Shown here piece after piece: positions 7,006-15,722 of a stretch of 59,528 nucleotides of DNA. The notes beneath the pieces are model-generated. The model searched no databases, had not been told where the DNA came from, and worked only from the letters and a program-made list of their open reading frames with translations. Position numbers and translations under genes: made by a program. This DNA comes from a virus. Location: positions 1 to 59,528 of the IMG/VR virus record IMGVR_UViG_3300022822_000020; one strand, given 5' to 3'. How positions within the stretch are numbered: the stretch's first letter is position 1; each line of letters begins with the position of its first letter.

Positions 7006-7317
7006 ATGATGCAGTACGCAAATCACTCAGGCTACTCAGACGTAACTCCATTTGAAGTTATCCAAGTAGTTTCCGATAAAACTATTGAGATACGCGAAAT
7101 GAAGACAGAACGTGACAAAAGTGTTGAACTTAATTTCCATGTAGGTGGCTTTAGCGCACATTGCTCAAATCAACGTGAACAAAAATGGTTTATTGAGGGA
7201 GATGAAACTGCACCAGTGTTTCGTATTCGCCTTGGTAAAAAGGGCTGGAAAGATGCTCACGGTCGTTACTTTAGTCTTAGTGAAAAACCCATTAAGTTTT
7301 ATGACTATAACTTTTAG
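7006..7317 (+). CDS. conserved-looking phage protein (103 aa)
   Basis: Two adjacent ATG codons (7006, 7009) are possible. The sequence begins with HSGYSDVTPFEVIQVVSDKTIEIR and continues through beta-rich segments ending FYDYNF. It looks like a compact beta domain often seen in phage replication operons, but no named family can be given. It lies just before the DNA polymerase gene. Confidence 0.7.
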   Translation: MMQYANHSGYSDVTPFEVIQVVSDKTIEIREMKTERDKSVELNFHVGGFSAHCSNQREQKWFIEGDETAPVFRIRLGKKGWKDAHGRYFSLSEKPIKFYDYNF

Positions 7318-7331
7318 GTAAAAAGTGCTTA

Positions 7332-9176
7332 ATGAAATTAATATTTGACATTGAAACAAATGGATTACTCCCTGAGCTAGATACAGTATGGATGATTTGT
7401 ACCTATGACATTGAAACAAAAGAAAGTAAAAGCTTTTGTGATCATGCTGTAGAATCAGGCTCTATCAAAGAGGGTTTGGCATATCTTGAAAAAGCAGAAA
7501 TGTTATCAGGTCACTTTATACTTGGCTTCGACCTGTTTGCTCTTAAAAAAGTCTATGGTTGGTTTCCTCGTAAAGAAGTTGTTCTTGTAGATACCCTGCT
7601 GTTAAGCCAAGTCTTAAATTACAAAAGGTTTTCTAATGGTAAGCATAACTTAGATACATGGGGTAAATTCTTTGGTCAAGAAAAACCACCACATGAAGAT
7701 TGGTTGAATTACTCTCCTGAGATGCTTCATCGATGTAAGGAAGACGTAGGGATTAACACTAAGGTTTATCAACATTTAATGTATGAGTTAAAGAGTGCAC
7801 ACGTTGATAAACTACCCCTTATTAAACTTTCTCTACGTAACGAGCATGATACGCTGTTATTTTGCTCTATGGCAAAAGAAACAGGTTGGCGGTTTGACGT
7901 AGTAAGTGGGAATGGTCTTCTAGTTGATATGGAAGCTAGAATGAAGATAGTAGAAGATATTGTAAATCCCCTACTTGATCTTCGAGTGAAAAAGCTAGAC
8001 ACTGAGCCTAAGAAGGTTAAGTTTTTAAAGAGTGGATTATATCCTGCACATATTGCTAAATATTTTAGCGTTACACAGGAAAGTGCTTTAGAAGATCGGC
8101 CTATTATGGGTGATCACTCTCGTATTGAGTTTATTAAACCAGATATCGGTAACATTGATTCCGTTAAAGAACATCTGTATACTATCGGATGGGTGCCGGA
8201 TGATTGGAACTGGAAAAAAGAAGGTCGAGAATTCATTAAGGTTTCTGCAAAGTTAACAAGTAGTTCTCTTGAGCCTCTTGGTGAATTCGGTAAACACATA
8301 GACGACTACTACACTATTCGTTCACGACACAGTATTCTAAAAGGCTGGCTTGAACTTGTAGACAAAGACGGATTTCTACACGGTGATTGTTTTACTATCG
8401 GTACACCTACTTCTAGAGCTAGACACTCAATAATAGCTAACGTTCCCTCTGGAGGTTCAATGTATGGTAATGAGATACGTAAACTGTTTATTGCCAGAGA
8501 AGGTCATTCTATCATTGGTGCGGACTCCTCTGGTAACCAATTTAGGGCGTTGTGTCATTACTTAAAGAATGACGACTATACAAACGAAGTCCTTAATGGA
8601 GATGTTCACCAAAAGAACGCAGATGTACTTAGTAGTATTCTTGAAGAAGAAGTAGCTAGGCGTATAGCAAAGCCATTCATTTACGCTTACTTATTCGGCG
8701 GAGGCGGTGAGAAGCTATCCTTAATCCTAAAAGGTAAGCGAGATAAAAAGCTAGGTAACAAAGTAAAGTTAGAGTTTGCTAAACGTATTCCCGGATTACA
8801 CGAGTTAATTACTAAGATTGGTATCATATACCGTAGTACAGAACAACAAGGTCATCCTTGGATACCCGGTTTAGATGGCACAAAAGTTTATTGTGAGTCG
8901 CCACATAAGGCGTTAAATTACTTACTACAAAAGTTTGAAGCTGTAACGTGTAAAGCGGCTACTGCTCAAATTAAAAATAAATTAGAAGAAGAAAATATAC
9001 CGTATTTCCCTCTTATCTTCTATCATGACGAAGTTGAGTTTGAAGTACCTAATGAGTATGCTGAACGAGCCAGCGTGATTGCAAAAGAAGCTTTTAGAGA
9101 TGCCCCTAAGATGTTCAATGCGGTTATTATGGACGGCGAAGCTAAGATTGGTTTTGATTGGTATGATGTTCACTAA
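7332..9176 (+). CDS. family A DNA polymerase with 3'-5' exonuclease (614 aa)
   Basis: This is the replicative polymerase. The exonuclease domain starts at once with FDIETNG (D6, E8). The polymerase motifs are: motif A GADSSGNQFRAL (catalytic D398), motif B RRIAKPFIYAYLFGGG with the O-helix Lys and Tyr, and motif C YHDEVEFEV (H565-D566-E567). At 614 aa it is shorter than T7 gp5 (704). Motif A has Gln (Q403) where Pol A enzymes nearly always have the steric-gate Glu (IELR or LELR), which is unusual. The start at 7332 puts the exonuclease motif at the right distance. Confidence 0.95.
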   Translation: MKLIFDIETNGLLPELDTVWMICTYDIETKESKSFCDHAVESGSIKEGLAYLEKAEMLSGHFILGFDLFALKKVYGWFPRKEVVLVDTLLLSQVLNYKRFSNGKHNLDTWGKFFGQEKPPHEDWLNYSPEMLHRCKEDVGINTKVYQHLMYELKSAHVDKLPLIKLSLRNEHDTLLFCSMAKETGWRFDVVSGNGLLVDMEARMKIVEDIVNPLLDLRVKKLDTEPKKVKFLKSGLYPAHIAKYFSVTQESALEDRPIMGDHSRIEFIKPDIGNIDSVKEHLYTIGWVPDDWNWKKEGREFIKVSAKLTSSSLEPLGEFGKHIDDYYTIRSRHSILKGWLELVDKDGFLHGDCFTIGTPTSRARHSIIANVPSGGSMYGNEIRKLFIAREGHSIIGADSSGNQFRALCHYLKNDDYTNEVLNGDVHQKNADVLSSILEEEVARRIAKPFIYAYLFGGGGEKLSLILKGKRDKKLGNKVKLEFAKRIPGLHELITKIGIIYRSTEQQGHPWIPGLDGTKVYCESPHKALNYLLQKFEAVTCKAATAQIKNKLEEENIPYFPLIFYHDEVEFEVPNEYAERASVIAKEAFRDAPKMFNAVIMDGEAKIGFDWYDVH

Positions 9177-9186
9177 AGGAAATAAA

Positions 9187-9738
9187 ATGTTTGATAACCT
9201 GAATAATATTAAGCTAGAAAAAGAAATCGGTCAACTTTTCTTGGAAATACTACAGAAAGAAGATCCAAACGCAGCACTTGCGGGTGGTGCATTACGTAAT
9301 TGGGATGAGGGAAAATCTTGTAACGATTTTGATTACTTTATGAATATGCCTTCTCATATGAGTCTAGGGCAGATGCGTAAAAAGTTAGAAGTTATTTGCG
9401 GTAGGTCTGTTAGTATTCTTTCAGATGAAGCATATCTATTCTCAACTGAAGCAAAGAAAGCTATCTCTGGTGTATTTGAAGTTCAATTACTTTCTAAGAC
9501 TGTTCAGATTATTGTGTTGAATAACATGCGTGTTGGGGAGTATATTTTTAAACACTTTCCAGTTAGCAATTCACAAATTTGGAGTTACGATTGTAAAAAT
9601 TTAGGCGTAATCAAATCAGACTTGTATGATTACGGTAAGAAATATAATTGTATTTTTGTATCTAAAGATATCTCTGCAACATACTACGAGAAAATCAAGA
9701 GCTACTATCCTAACAAAACAATGTTGTTTAGCACTTGA
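9187..9738 (+). CDS. nucleotidyltransferase-fold protein (183 aa)
   Basis: ATG 9187 follows AAAGGAAATAAA; the longer frame reading back into the polymerase gene is not used. The N-terminal part AALAGGALRNWDEGKSCNDFDYF matches the GG-x(n)-DxD pattern of the polymerase-beta/CCA-adding nucleotidyltransferase fold. It may transfer a nucleotide to an RNA or protein, or act as a minimal nucleotidyltransferase; the substrate is unknown. It overlaps the dCMP deaminase gene by four bases. Confidence 0.65.
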   Translation: MFDNLNNIKLEKEIGQLFLEILQKEDPNAALAGGALRNWDEGKSCNDFDYFMNMPSHMSLGQMRKKLEVICGRSVSILSDEAYLFSTEAKKAISGVFEVQLLSKTVQIIVLNNMRVGEYIFKHFPVSNSQIWSYDCKNLGVIKSDLYDYGKKYNCIFVSKDISATYYEKIKSYYPNKTMLFST

Positions 9739-10154
9739 AACACAAGAAATATGATATCCTTTACATGGATATTGCTAAACGGATAGCGCAGATGTCTTTC
9801 GCTGTAAAGCGCAAAGTAGGTGCTATTGCAGTTAAAGACGACAATATCCTAGGTTTTGGTTTTAACGGTATGCCAGCAGGTTTTAATAACACCTGTGAGC
9901 ATACTCTTGAAGATGGTAAATTAAAAACTAACACGGAAGTACTTCATGCAGAAACAAACCTAGTAGCTAAGCTATCAAGAAGTTCCTTAAGCCTAGAGGA
10001 CGCAACAGTATATGTTACAGCAGCACCTTGTATTAAGTGTGCAGTGTTGTTGTCACAGACAAGAATCAAACAAGTGTATTTTGATGAATATTTCTCAAAT
10101 GATGAGGGTATTTATCTACTAAACAAAGTCGGAATTGGAGTAAGTAAATTATGA
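9735..10154 (+). CDS. dCMP deaminase (139 aa)
   Basis: The enzyme makes dUMP from dCMP for dTTP synthesis. The zinc and proton-shuttle motif HAE is at residues 71-73, and PCIKC (98-102) gives the two other zinc ligands. FNGMPAGFNNTCEH is the typical substrate loop. The start is taken as TTG 9735, overlapping the previous stop, because the N-terminal helix (KYDILYMDIAKRIAQMS) is needed to match the family; ATG 9765 would truncate it. Confidence 0.92.
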   Translation: MKHKKYDILYMDIAKRIAQMSFAVKRKVGAIAVKDDNILGFGFNGMPAGFNNTCEHTLEDGKLKTNTEVLHAETNLVAKLSRSSLSLEDATVYVTAAPCIKCAVLLSQTRIKQVYFDEYFSNDEGIYLLNKVGIGVSKL

Positions 10155-10396
10155 AAACAGCATTTAACACATTCGTTCACAAAACACCAGCATCAACCTT
10201 GAGCTACTGCCCAGAAGACACACATGTGTACTTGAGTTTTGTTGATCGTAACGTAACGATTAAGTACCCTTTAAATTCAGATCGCGGTGCTTATCTTTCT
10301 CGCCTTGCTCAGAAACGCGGTGTGCGAAAAGTAACAAAGATTCGCAATGAAGAATCTACTAACCCTGTTGCATTTAAGCAGCTTTCATTGTTTTAA
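10151..10396 (+). CDS. hypothetical protein (81 aa)
   Basis: This small basic protein overlaps both neighbours by one to four bases, so it is translationally coupled between the dCMP deaminase and the exonuclease. It has beta-like segments (HVYLSFVDRNVTIKYPL) and a basic middle (RLAQKRGVRKVTKIR), which suggests nucleic-acid or protein binding. No family recognised. Confidence 0.7.
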   Translation: MKTAFNTFVHKTPASTLSYCPEDTHVYLSFVDRNVTIKYPLNSDRGAYLSRLAQKRGVRKVTKIRNEESTNPVAFKQLSLF

Positions 10397-11079
10397 TGAT
10401 AGCACTTATTGATGGTGACGTTCTAATCTATCAGTCTTTATGGGGTTCAACATCTCTTAAAGACTGCATTACTAAATTAGAAGAACTAATAACTAACTGT
10501 ATAGAATCAACATTCAGTGACGATTACTTAATTGCTGTTGGAAGCCCTAAAAACTTTCGTGATATTCTTTATCCAGAATACAAACAAACAGCGGGTCGTG
10601 TAAAAGCAAGACAGAACAAGTCTGAATATTTTGATGATTTAAAAGAATACTTAATTACTAGAGAGAATACTGTACAAGCGATTGGTTTTGAAGCTGATGA
10701 CTTATTACGTATTTGGTCAGAACAAGCAAATGAACCCTTTATTGTTTGTTCAGTAGATAAAGACTTAAAATGTATCTCTGGATTACATTGGGATTTACGA
10801 AAACAAGTTGTAGATAAGGTTGACAAAGATCGTGCTAACTCTTTCTATTGGAAGCAGATATTAATGGGTGACCCTGTTGATAACATTCCGGGCATTGAAA
10901 GGGTTGGCCCTAAAACGGCTGAGAGAATCTTAGAAGGGCTAACTACAGATGAGCAACGTAAAGAAGTAGTTATTTCAAAGTACAAAGAGGTATACGGTGA
11001 ACTTTGGGAAAGTCACTTACTAATGAATGGGCGATTAATACATCTTTGGAGGTTTGAACATGACTACTTTACAATCTAA
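10396..11079 (+). CDS. FEN/T7 gp6-like 5'-3' exonuclease (227 aa)
   Basis: This should remove RNA primers and flaps at replication. The start MIALIDGDVLIYQ gives the first metal-binding DGD. FEADDLL and CSVDKDL provide the acidic cluster, and GDPVDNIPGIERVGPKTAERIL is the helix-three-turn-helix (H3TH) DNA-binding element with its own metal Asp (quoted in part). The length is within the phage FEN range, and the gene sits between polymerase and primase-helicase. Confidence 0.9.
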   Translation: MIALIDGDVLIYQSLWGSTSLKDCITKLEELITNCIESTFSDDYLIAVGSPKNFRDILYPEYKQTAGRVKARQNKSEYFDDLKEYLITRENTVQAIGFEADDLLRIWSEQANEPFIVCSVDKDLKCISGLHWDLRKQVVDKVDKDRANSFYWKQILMGDPVDNIPGIERVGPKTAERILEGLTTDEQRKEVVISKYKEVYGELWESHLLMNGRLIHLWRFEHDYFTI

Positions 11080-11506
11080 TGGTCATTGGGATTTCTCTTA
11101 CAAAATTGATATTAATAAGGTACATGGTTTTGTATACATTATCAAAAATACTGAATCTAAAATGATGTATATTGGTAAAAAGATTGTAAAAGGGGGTGGT
11201 AAGAAGAACAAAGGCGTTGAAAGCAACTGGAAATCTTACACTAGCTCAAGTAAAACAATTAATGAAGATATACAGAAAAACGGAAAAGATAACTACAATT
11301 TTTATATTTTAGACACCTATAACACAAAAGGTGGTTTATCATGGGCTGAAACATGGTCTCAATGTATAGTAGAAGTACCAAGCAACAATCTAGTTTGGTA
11401 CAATAGATTTATTGATAAAGTAAGCTGGCGATCGTCAGAGCATATCTCTAAACTCCATAAAACACGGTTAAAAAAATTAACTAAGGAATTTAATGTTGTA
11501 TATTAG
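11060..11506 (+). CDS. GIY-YIG-like endonuclease (148 aa)
   Basis: ATG 11060 is chosen because GGAGG at 11048-11052 is well spaced; an upstream TTG (11054) is less likely. The segment GFVYIIKNTESKMMYIGKK has the two strands of a GIY-YIG core (VYI...YIG), followed by a basic region and TINEDIQKNGKDNYNFYIL, typical of phage GIY-YIG proteins. It could be a free-standing homing or debranching-type nuclease. It overlaps the exonuclease gene by 20 nt. Confidence 0.6.
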   Translation: MTTLQSNGHWDFSYKIDINKVHGFVYIIKNTESKMMYIGKKIVKGGGKKNKGVESNWKSYTSSSKTINEDIQKNGKDNYNFYILDTYNTKGGLSWAETWSQCIVEVPSNNLVWYNRFIDKVSWRSSEHISKLHKTRLKKLTKEFNVVY

Positions 11507-11669
11507 TGCTTTTGTTACGGCTTCAATAGCTGTGATACTTCTTATTGCTCAAACAATTCGTATCTTGTTTGACCTAGATTTGATTATGCCTTCAGCTGAT
11601 CTTATAGTAATAACTCTTACTTCGCTCGTAGCCTCTAATATCTGTATACAAATAGCAAAGAGCAGCTAG
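11493..11669 (+). CDS. two-TM membrane protein (58 aa)
   Basis: This gene is too short to stand out. ATG 11493 follows TAAGGAAT and overlaps the end of the GIY-YIG gene. Two hydrophobic segments (about residues 3-22 and 36-52) flank LFDLDLIMPSAD, giving a helical hairpin. It ends 3 nt before the primase-helicase start. The placement of a membrane peptide in a replication operon repeats the pattern at 4932; function unknown. Confidence 0.65.
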   Translation: MLYISAFVTASIAVILLIAQTIRILFDLDLIMPSADLIVITLTSLVASNICIQIAKSS

Positions 11670-11672
11670 TAT

Positions 11673-13292
11673 ATGGGAAAGATAGTTCAGAAAGATCAAC
11701 CATGTTTATTGTGTACAAGTAGTGATGCTAGGCAAGTATATGATGATGGCGGATCTCATTGTTTTTCTTGCGGTAAACATTTTTTTGCAGATAACCAATT
11801 AACTAGCTTTGAGGAAACTACAGTGACTAACAAAAGGCTATCTCTTAGTGAGATTCAAGAGCTGAAGTCTAATACTTTTCATGATCGTAAGATTTCTAAG
11901 TTTGTAACTAACTTTTTTGAAGTTAAAGCAAGTTACGATGAAGAAGGTGAAATCGATACTCACTATTATCCCTACGGCGAATCAGAAATAACAAGCTATA
12001 AGATTAGAAAGCTACCCAAAGAGTTTTCGGCTACTGGTAAATTAGATACTCTTTTTGGTCAAAGTAAATTTAACGGCGGTAAACAGTTGATTATTACTGA
12101 GGGAGAGCTAGATGCTTTGTCTGTTGCTCAAGCTTGGTATGATAAACATAAAACAATTTATCCGGTTGTATCAATTTCAGGCGCTACTAATCTTAAGCCA
12201 TTGCTTACGTACCGAGATTGGATTCGTAATTTTGGTAAAGTAGTTATTTGGTTTGATAATGATGAAGCCGGTAAAAAAGCAGCTGAAGAAGCCGCAAAAA
12301 TTATTGGTGCTGATAAGGTTTATATAGCTAAAACTTCTGAGAAAGATGCTTCTGATACCTTAGCTAAATACGGTGATAAGGGTGTATTAAACGCAATCTA
12401 TGATGCTTCCCGCTGGAGCCCTTCCGGTCTTGTTAGCTCAGCCGACACATGGGATATTTATAAAGAAGAACAAGGTGCTGAGTATATACCTTATCCTGAA
12501 TTTGCGGGTGAGTTAAATAACAAGCTTTATGGTAGACGTTTAGGTTCTATTACAATGCTTACGTCAGGCACCGGTATGGGTAAGACTTCCTTTGTTAAAG
12601 AAGATCAATACCATTTACTTAAGACTACTGAAGACTTAATTGGTATTTGCTCACTTGAAGAATCTGTTGGTGAAGCAGTAAAAAATATCATGGCGCTGGA
12701 AGCTAATCAGCGTATTCAGTTACCTGATGTTGAGATTAGTGAAGAAGAAGAACGTAAATTATGGGAAGCTACAATGGGGACTAACCGCTTTGTATTCCTT
12801 GACCATCAAGGTAGCTTAGGTGACGAGTCCTTAATCAGTAAGATGGAGTACATGGCCCTTATGGGTTGTAAGTATATCTACCTTGATCACATTACTATCG
12901 CTGTTTCGGAATCAGAGGATGGTAAAGTTAACACAGCCATTGATAAAATGATGTCTGACTTACTTAAGCTAGCAAAGAGACACAATATATGGATTGGTGT
13001 AGTTTCGCATTTACGTAAAACAAGCACTAACCAAAAATCTTTTGAAGAAGGTGCAATACCCTCCGATGATGACCTAAAGGGTTCTGGTTCGTTAAAACAG
13101 GTACCTATGCAAATCCTTGCAATCTCAAGAAATAAAATGGAAACAGATGTGAATAAACGTAACACTTCTTACTTATGGATTCTGAAAGACCGATTCACAG
13201 GTCGCACAGGTCCAGCTGGTTCTTACCTGTTTAACGAACAGACAGGTAGGCTACAAAATAATAAGTTTGTTGAAGAAAGCTTTGACCTATGA
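11673..13292 (+). CDS. T7 gp4-like primase-helicase (539 aa)
   Basis: This single polypeptide primes and unwinds DNA. An N-terminal zinc ribbon (CLLC at the start, then HCFSC) recognises primer sites. The TOPRIM primase core follows (ITEGELDALS, then VIWFDNDEAG). The C-terminal DnaB-like helicase has Walker A SGTGMGKTS (K304) and Walker B YIYLDH. The length is close to T7 gp4A (566 aa). No strong SD precedes ATG 11673, so translation may be coupled to the upstream 58-aa ORF. Confidence 0.95.
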   Translation: MGKIVQKDQPCLLCTSSDARQVYDDGGSHCFSCGKHFFADNQLTSFEETTVTNKRLSLSEIQELKSNTFHDRKISKFVTNFFEVKASYDEEGEIDTHYYPYGESEITSYKIRKLPKEFSATGKLDTLFGQSKFNGGKQLIITEGELDALSVAQAWYDKHKTIYPVVSISGATNLKPLLTYRDWIRNFGKVVIWFDNDEAGKKAAEEAAKIIGADKVYIAKTSEKDASDTLAKYGDKGVLNAIYDASRWSPSGLVSSADTWDIYKEEQGAEYIPYPEFAGELNNKLYGRRLGSITMLTSGTGMGKTSFVKEDQYHLLKTTEDLIGICSLEESVGEAVKNIMALEANQRIQLPDVEISEEEERKLWEATMGTNRFVFLDHQGSLGDESLISKMEYMALMGCKYIYLDHITIAVSESEDGKVNTAIDKMMSDLLKLAKRHNIWIGVVSHLRKTSTNQKSFEEGAIPSDDDLKGSGSLKQVPMQILAISRNKMETDVNKRNTSYLWILKDRFTGRTGPAGSYLFNEQTGRLQNNKFVEESFDL

Positions 13293-13492
13293 TCATAACA
13301 GTTTATATAGTGAATAAAGAGTACGATCGTAATGTATACGAGTTTGACGCTGACGAAATAGAAACAGCGTTAGAGCTAGTCAAATCCTTAGAGAAAAAGA
13401 ATATTAATTGTATACTTTATCTCGCTTCAGATATAAACAAATCTGATTTGCACCCCTCATTAATGAAACTTAGAAAAGATATTAAATGTTAA
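13289..13492 (+). CDS. hypothetical protein (67 aa)
   Basis: It overlaps the helicase stop (ATGA) and the next start. The sequence is a small acidic alpha/beta protein (MIITVYIVNKEYDRNVYEF at the start, then a helix ETALELVKSLEKK and strand NCILYLASD). No family is recognised; a ferredoxin-like fold is plausible from the strand-helix-strand order. Confidence 0.7.
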   Translation: MIITVYIVNKEYDRNVYEFDADEIETALELVKSLEKKNINCILYLASDINKSDLHPSLMKLRKDIKC

Positions 13493-13725
13493 CAAAAGAA
13501 AAACTAGAAAATTACTATAATTTAATTATTAAGAATTTTGAGGATGAAGACGAGATTGTTTACTTCTTAAATAAACCAGAGTTGTTGCGTAAATTCGATG
13601 ACAAGGATCGCGAGTGGCTAGTTATGAAATGGCTACATGAGCAAGGGTGGGTAGAAGTAATTGAAGACGCTCATCAATCTCCTGAAGTCATGGAACTAGG
13701 TTGGGAGACACCAGATGCTGCATAA
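13486..13725 (+). CDS. hypothetical protein (79 aa)
   Basis: This small, very acidic helical protein overlaps the previous gene by 7 nt and nrdA by 11 nt. Trp-containing segments (DREWLVMKWLHEQGW) suggest a folded helical bundle. Function unknown; the context is dNTP synthesis. Confidence 0.7.
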   Translation: MLTKEKLENYYNLIIKNFEDEDEIVYFLNKPELLRKFDDKDREWLVMKWLHEQGWVEVIEDAHQSPEVMELGWETPDAA

Positions 13726-15721
13726 CGGTATTGAGATTGACCTAATACGAGATGATTTACTAGCAGACTACTCTAAAAGTATGGTGCTAGAGTTTTATGC
13801 TGCCAAGGGTGAGACATCTCCGCAGCAAGTATACGCAAGAGCAGCAAAGGCTTGGAGCACTTACAAAGGTGTTACTGACTTTGAAATGGCTCAACGTATT
13901 TACGAATATGTATCTAAGAAATGGTTTATGTTTGCTTCTCCGGTGTTATCTAATGCACCTAATGAAGAGGGTACTGTAAAGGGGTTACCTATCTCTTGCT
14001 TCCTAGCCTATGTACCAGACACAGTAGAAGGCTTGATTTCGCACTCAAGCGAATTACGTTGGCTGTCTGTTATGGGTGGGGGTGTAGGCGGTCACTGGGG
14101 TGACGTTCGCTCAGTATCAGAGATTGCACCCGGTCCAATTCCATTCTTGCACACAGTTGATGCTGATATGACTGCCTATCGCCAAGGTAAAACACGCAAG
14201 GGTTCCTACGCTGCATACCTTGATATTGAGCACCCTGAGATTATTGAGTTTATGAGTTTGAGAGTACCTACTGGTGATAACAATCGTAAAGCCTTTAACA
14301 TCCATAATGCAGTAAACATCTCTGATGACTTCATGCAAAAAGTTGTTAATGATCTTGAGTATGAACTCATTGATCCAAAGAAAGGGCCAACAGGAGAATT
14401 CTTAAATGCTCGTAAAACATGGCAACAGCTATTAGAGATTCGTTTCCGTACTGGTGAGCCTTACCTTAATTTTATTGATGCAGCTAACCGAGGCTTGCCT
14501 GAAGCATTAAAGTCTAAAGGTTTAAAAATTCATGGTAGTAATCTATGTAATGAGATTCACTTACCAACAAATGAAGATCGTACAGCCGTATGCTGTTTAA
14601 GCTCAGTTAACCTAGAGTACTATGAAGATTGGAAAGATACGAACATGGTCAATGACTTGATTCGTATGTTAGATAACGTACTAGAATACTTTATTGAACA
14701 CTGTCCAGAAAGTTTATTGCGAGCTAAATACTCAGCAATGATGGAGAGATCTCTGGGTTTAGGAGCAATGGGTTTTCATAGCTATTTACAGCGACATAAT
14801 CTAGCGTTTAGTAGTAATAAAGCTAATATTCATAACCAAAATATGTTTAGCGATATTAAAACTAAAGCAGTTAACGAAACCAAAAAGTTAGCTGTTGAAC
14901 GCGGTGAAGCAGGGGATTTAGTTGGTTATGGTGTTCGTAATGCTCACCTACTAGCTGTTGCACCTAATGCTTCTTCTGGTATCATTTTAAGTACATCACC
15001 TAGCACAGAGCCGCATAAAGCAAATGCCTATACCCATCGTACTAGAGCTGGTTCATTTCTGGTGAAAAACAAGTATCTAACAAGGAAGCTTCAAGAGCTA
15101 GAAAAAGATAATGAAGAGGTATGGAATAGTGTTATTACTAACGGTGGTTCTGTAGCACAGCTAGAGTTCCTTGATGACCACACTAAAGCAGTGTTTGAGA
15201 CTAGCTTTGAGATTAATCAGTCTTCAATTATTGAATTAGCGGCTACTCGTCAGAAATTTATTTGTCAAGGTCAATCTGTAAATTTATTCTTCCCTGCGGG
15301 TATAAGTCGCGGGTATGTAAATAAAGTCCATTTAGACGCTTGGAAAAAAGGCTTAAAAGGTTTGTACTACTTACGTACAGAAGCTAAACAAAGAGCAGAA
15401 AATGTTTCTCAAGGTGTTGAACGTAATGCGTTAGCAGACAACAAAGAAACTATTATTTATGGTAAAAAGAATTGTCCATTTTGTGAGTCTGCAAAGGCTT
15501 TACTAGATCGACACAGTATTGTGTATAGTTATATAGATATCCAAGAAGCAGGTAAGACTGCTGCTGAAGTAACAGGACGAGCAGATGTTCGTACAGTACC
15601 CCAGATATATCTAGAGGGTCGTTATATCGGTGGTTTTGAGCAATTACAAAAAGAACTAGCCATTAAGGTTGATAATACTACAACGGAGGAATCAGATGAG
15701 TGTTTAGCTTGTCAAGGATAA
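13715..15721 (+). CDS. nrdA: class I ribonucleotide reductase large subunit with inserted glutaredoxin domain (668 aa)
   Basis: The enzyme reduces NDPs to dNDPs. Active-site elements seen are C95 (GLPISC), N276-C278-E280 (SNLCNEI), C293 (second redox Cys) and the radical-transfer Y551-Y552 (GLYYLRT). The ATP-cone of cellular NrdA is absent. After residue ~570 comes a complete glutaredoxin domain: YGKKNCPFCESAKALL with redox C587/C590, TVPQIYLEGRYIGGFEQL. After it, the protein ends in DECLACQG (C663, C666), the C-terminal redox tail of NrdA. The reductant domain is thus placed between core and tail. nrdB follows within 2 nt. Confidence 0.95.
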   Translation: MLHNGIEIDLIRDDLLADYSKSMVLEFYAAKGETSPQQVYARAAKAWSTYKGVTDFEMAQRIYEYVSKKWFMFASPVLSNAPNEEGTVKGLPISCFLAYVPDTVEGLISHSSELRWLSVMGGGVGGHWGDVRSVSEIAPGPIPFLHTVDADMTAYRQGKTRKGSYAAYLDIEHPEIIEFMSLRVPTGDNNRKAFNIHNAVNISDDFMQKVVNDLEYELIDPKKGPTGEFLNARKTWQQLLEIRFRTGEPYLNFIDAANRGLPEALKSKGLKIHGSNLCNEIHLPTNEDRTAVCCLSSVNLEYYEDWKDTNMVNDLIRMLDNVLEYFIEHCPESLLRAKYSAMMERSLGLGAMGFHSYLQRHNLAFSSNKANIHNQNMFSDIKTKAVNETKKLAVERGEAGDLVGYGVRNAHLLAVAPNASSGIILSTSPSTEPHKANAYTHRTRAGSFLVKNKYLTRKLQELEKDNEEVWNSVITNGGSVAQLEFLDDHTKAVFETSFEINQSSIIELAATRQKFICQGQSVNLFFPAGISRGYVNKVHLDAWKKGLKGLYYLRTEAKQRAENVSQGVERNALADNKETIIYGKKNCPFCESAKALLDRHSIVYSYIDIQEAGKTAAEVTGRADVRTVPQIYLEGRYIGGFEQLQKELAIKVDNTTTEESDECLACQG

Positions 15722-15722
15722 T

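Noticed and set aside
9079-9186. 36-residue N-terminal extension of the nucleotidyltransferase-like gene
   Set aside because: It lies inside the polymerase gene; the in-frame ATG 9187 has a good SD and matches the fold start.
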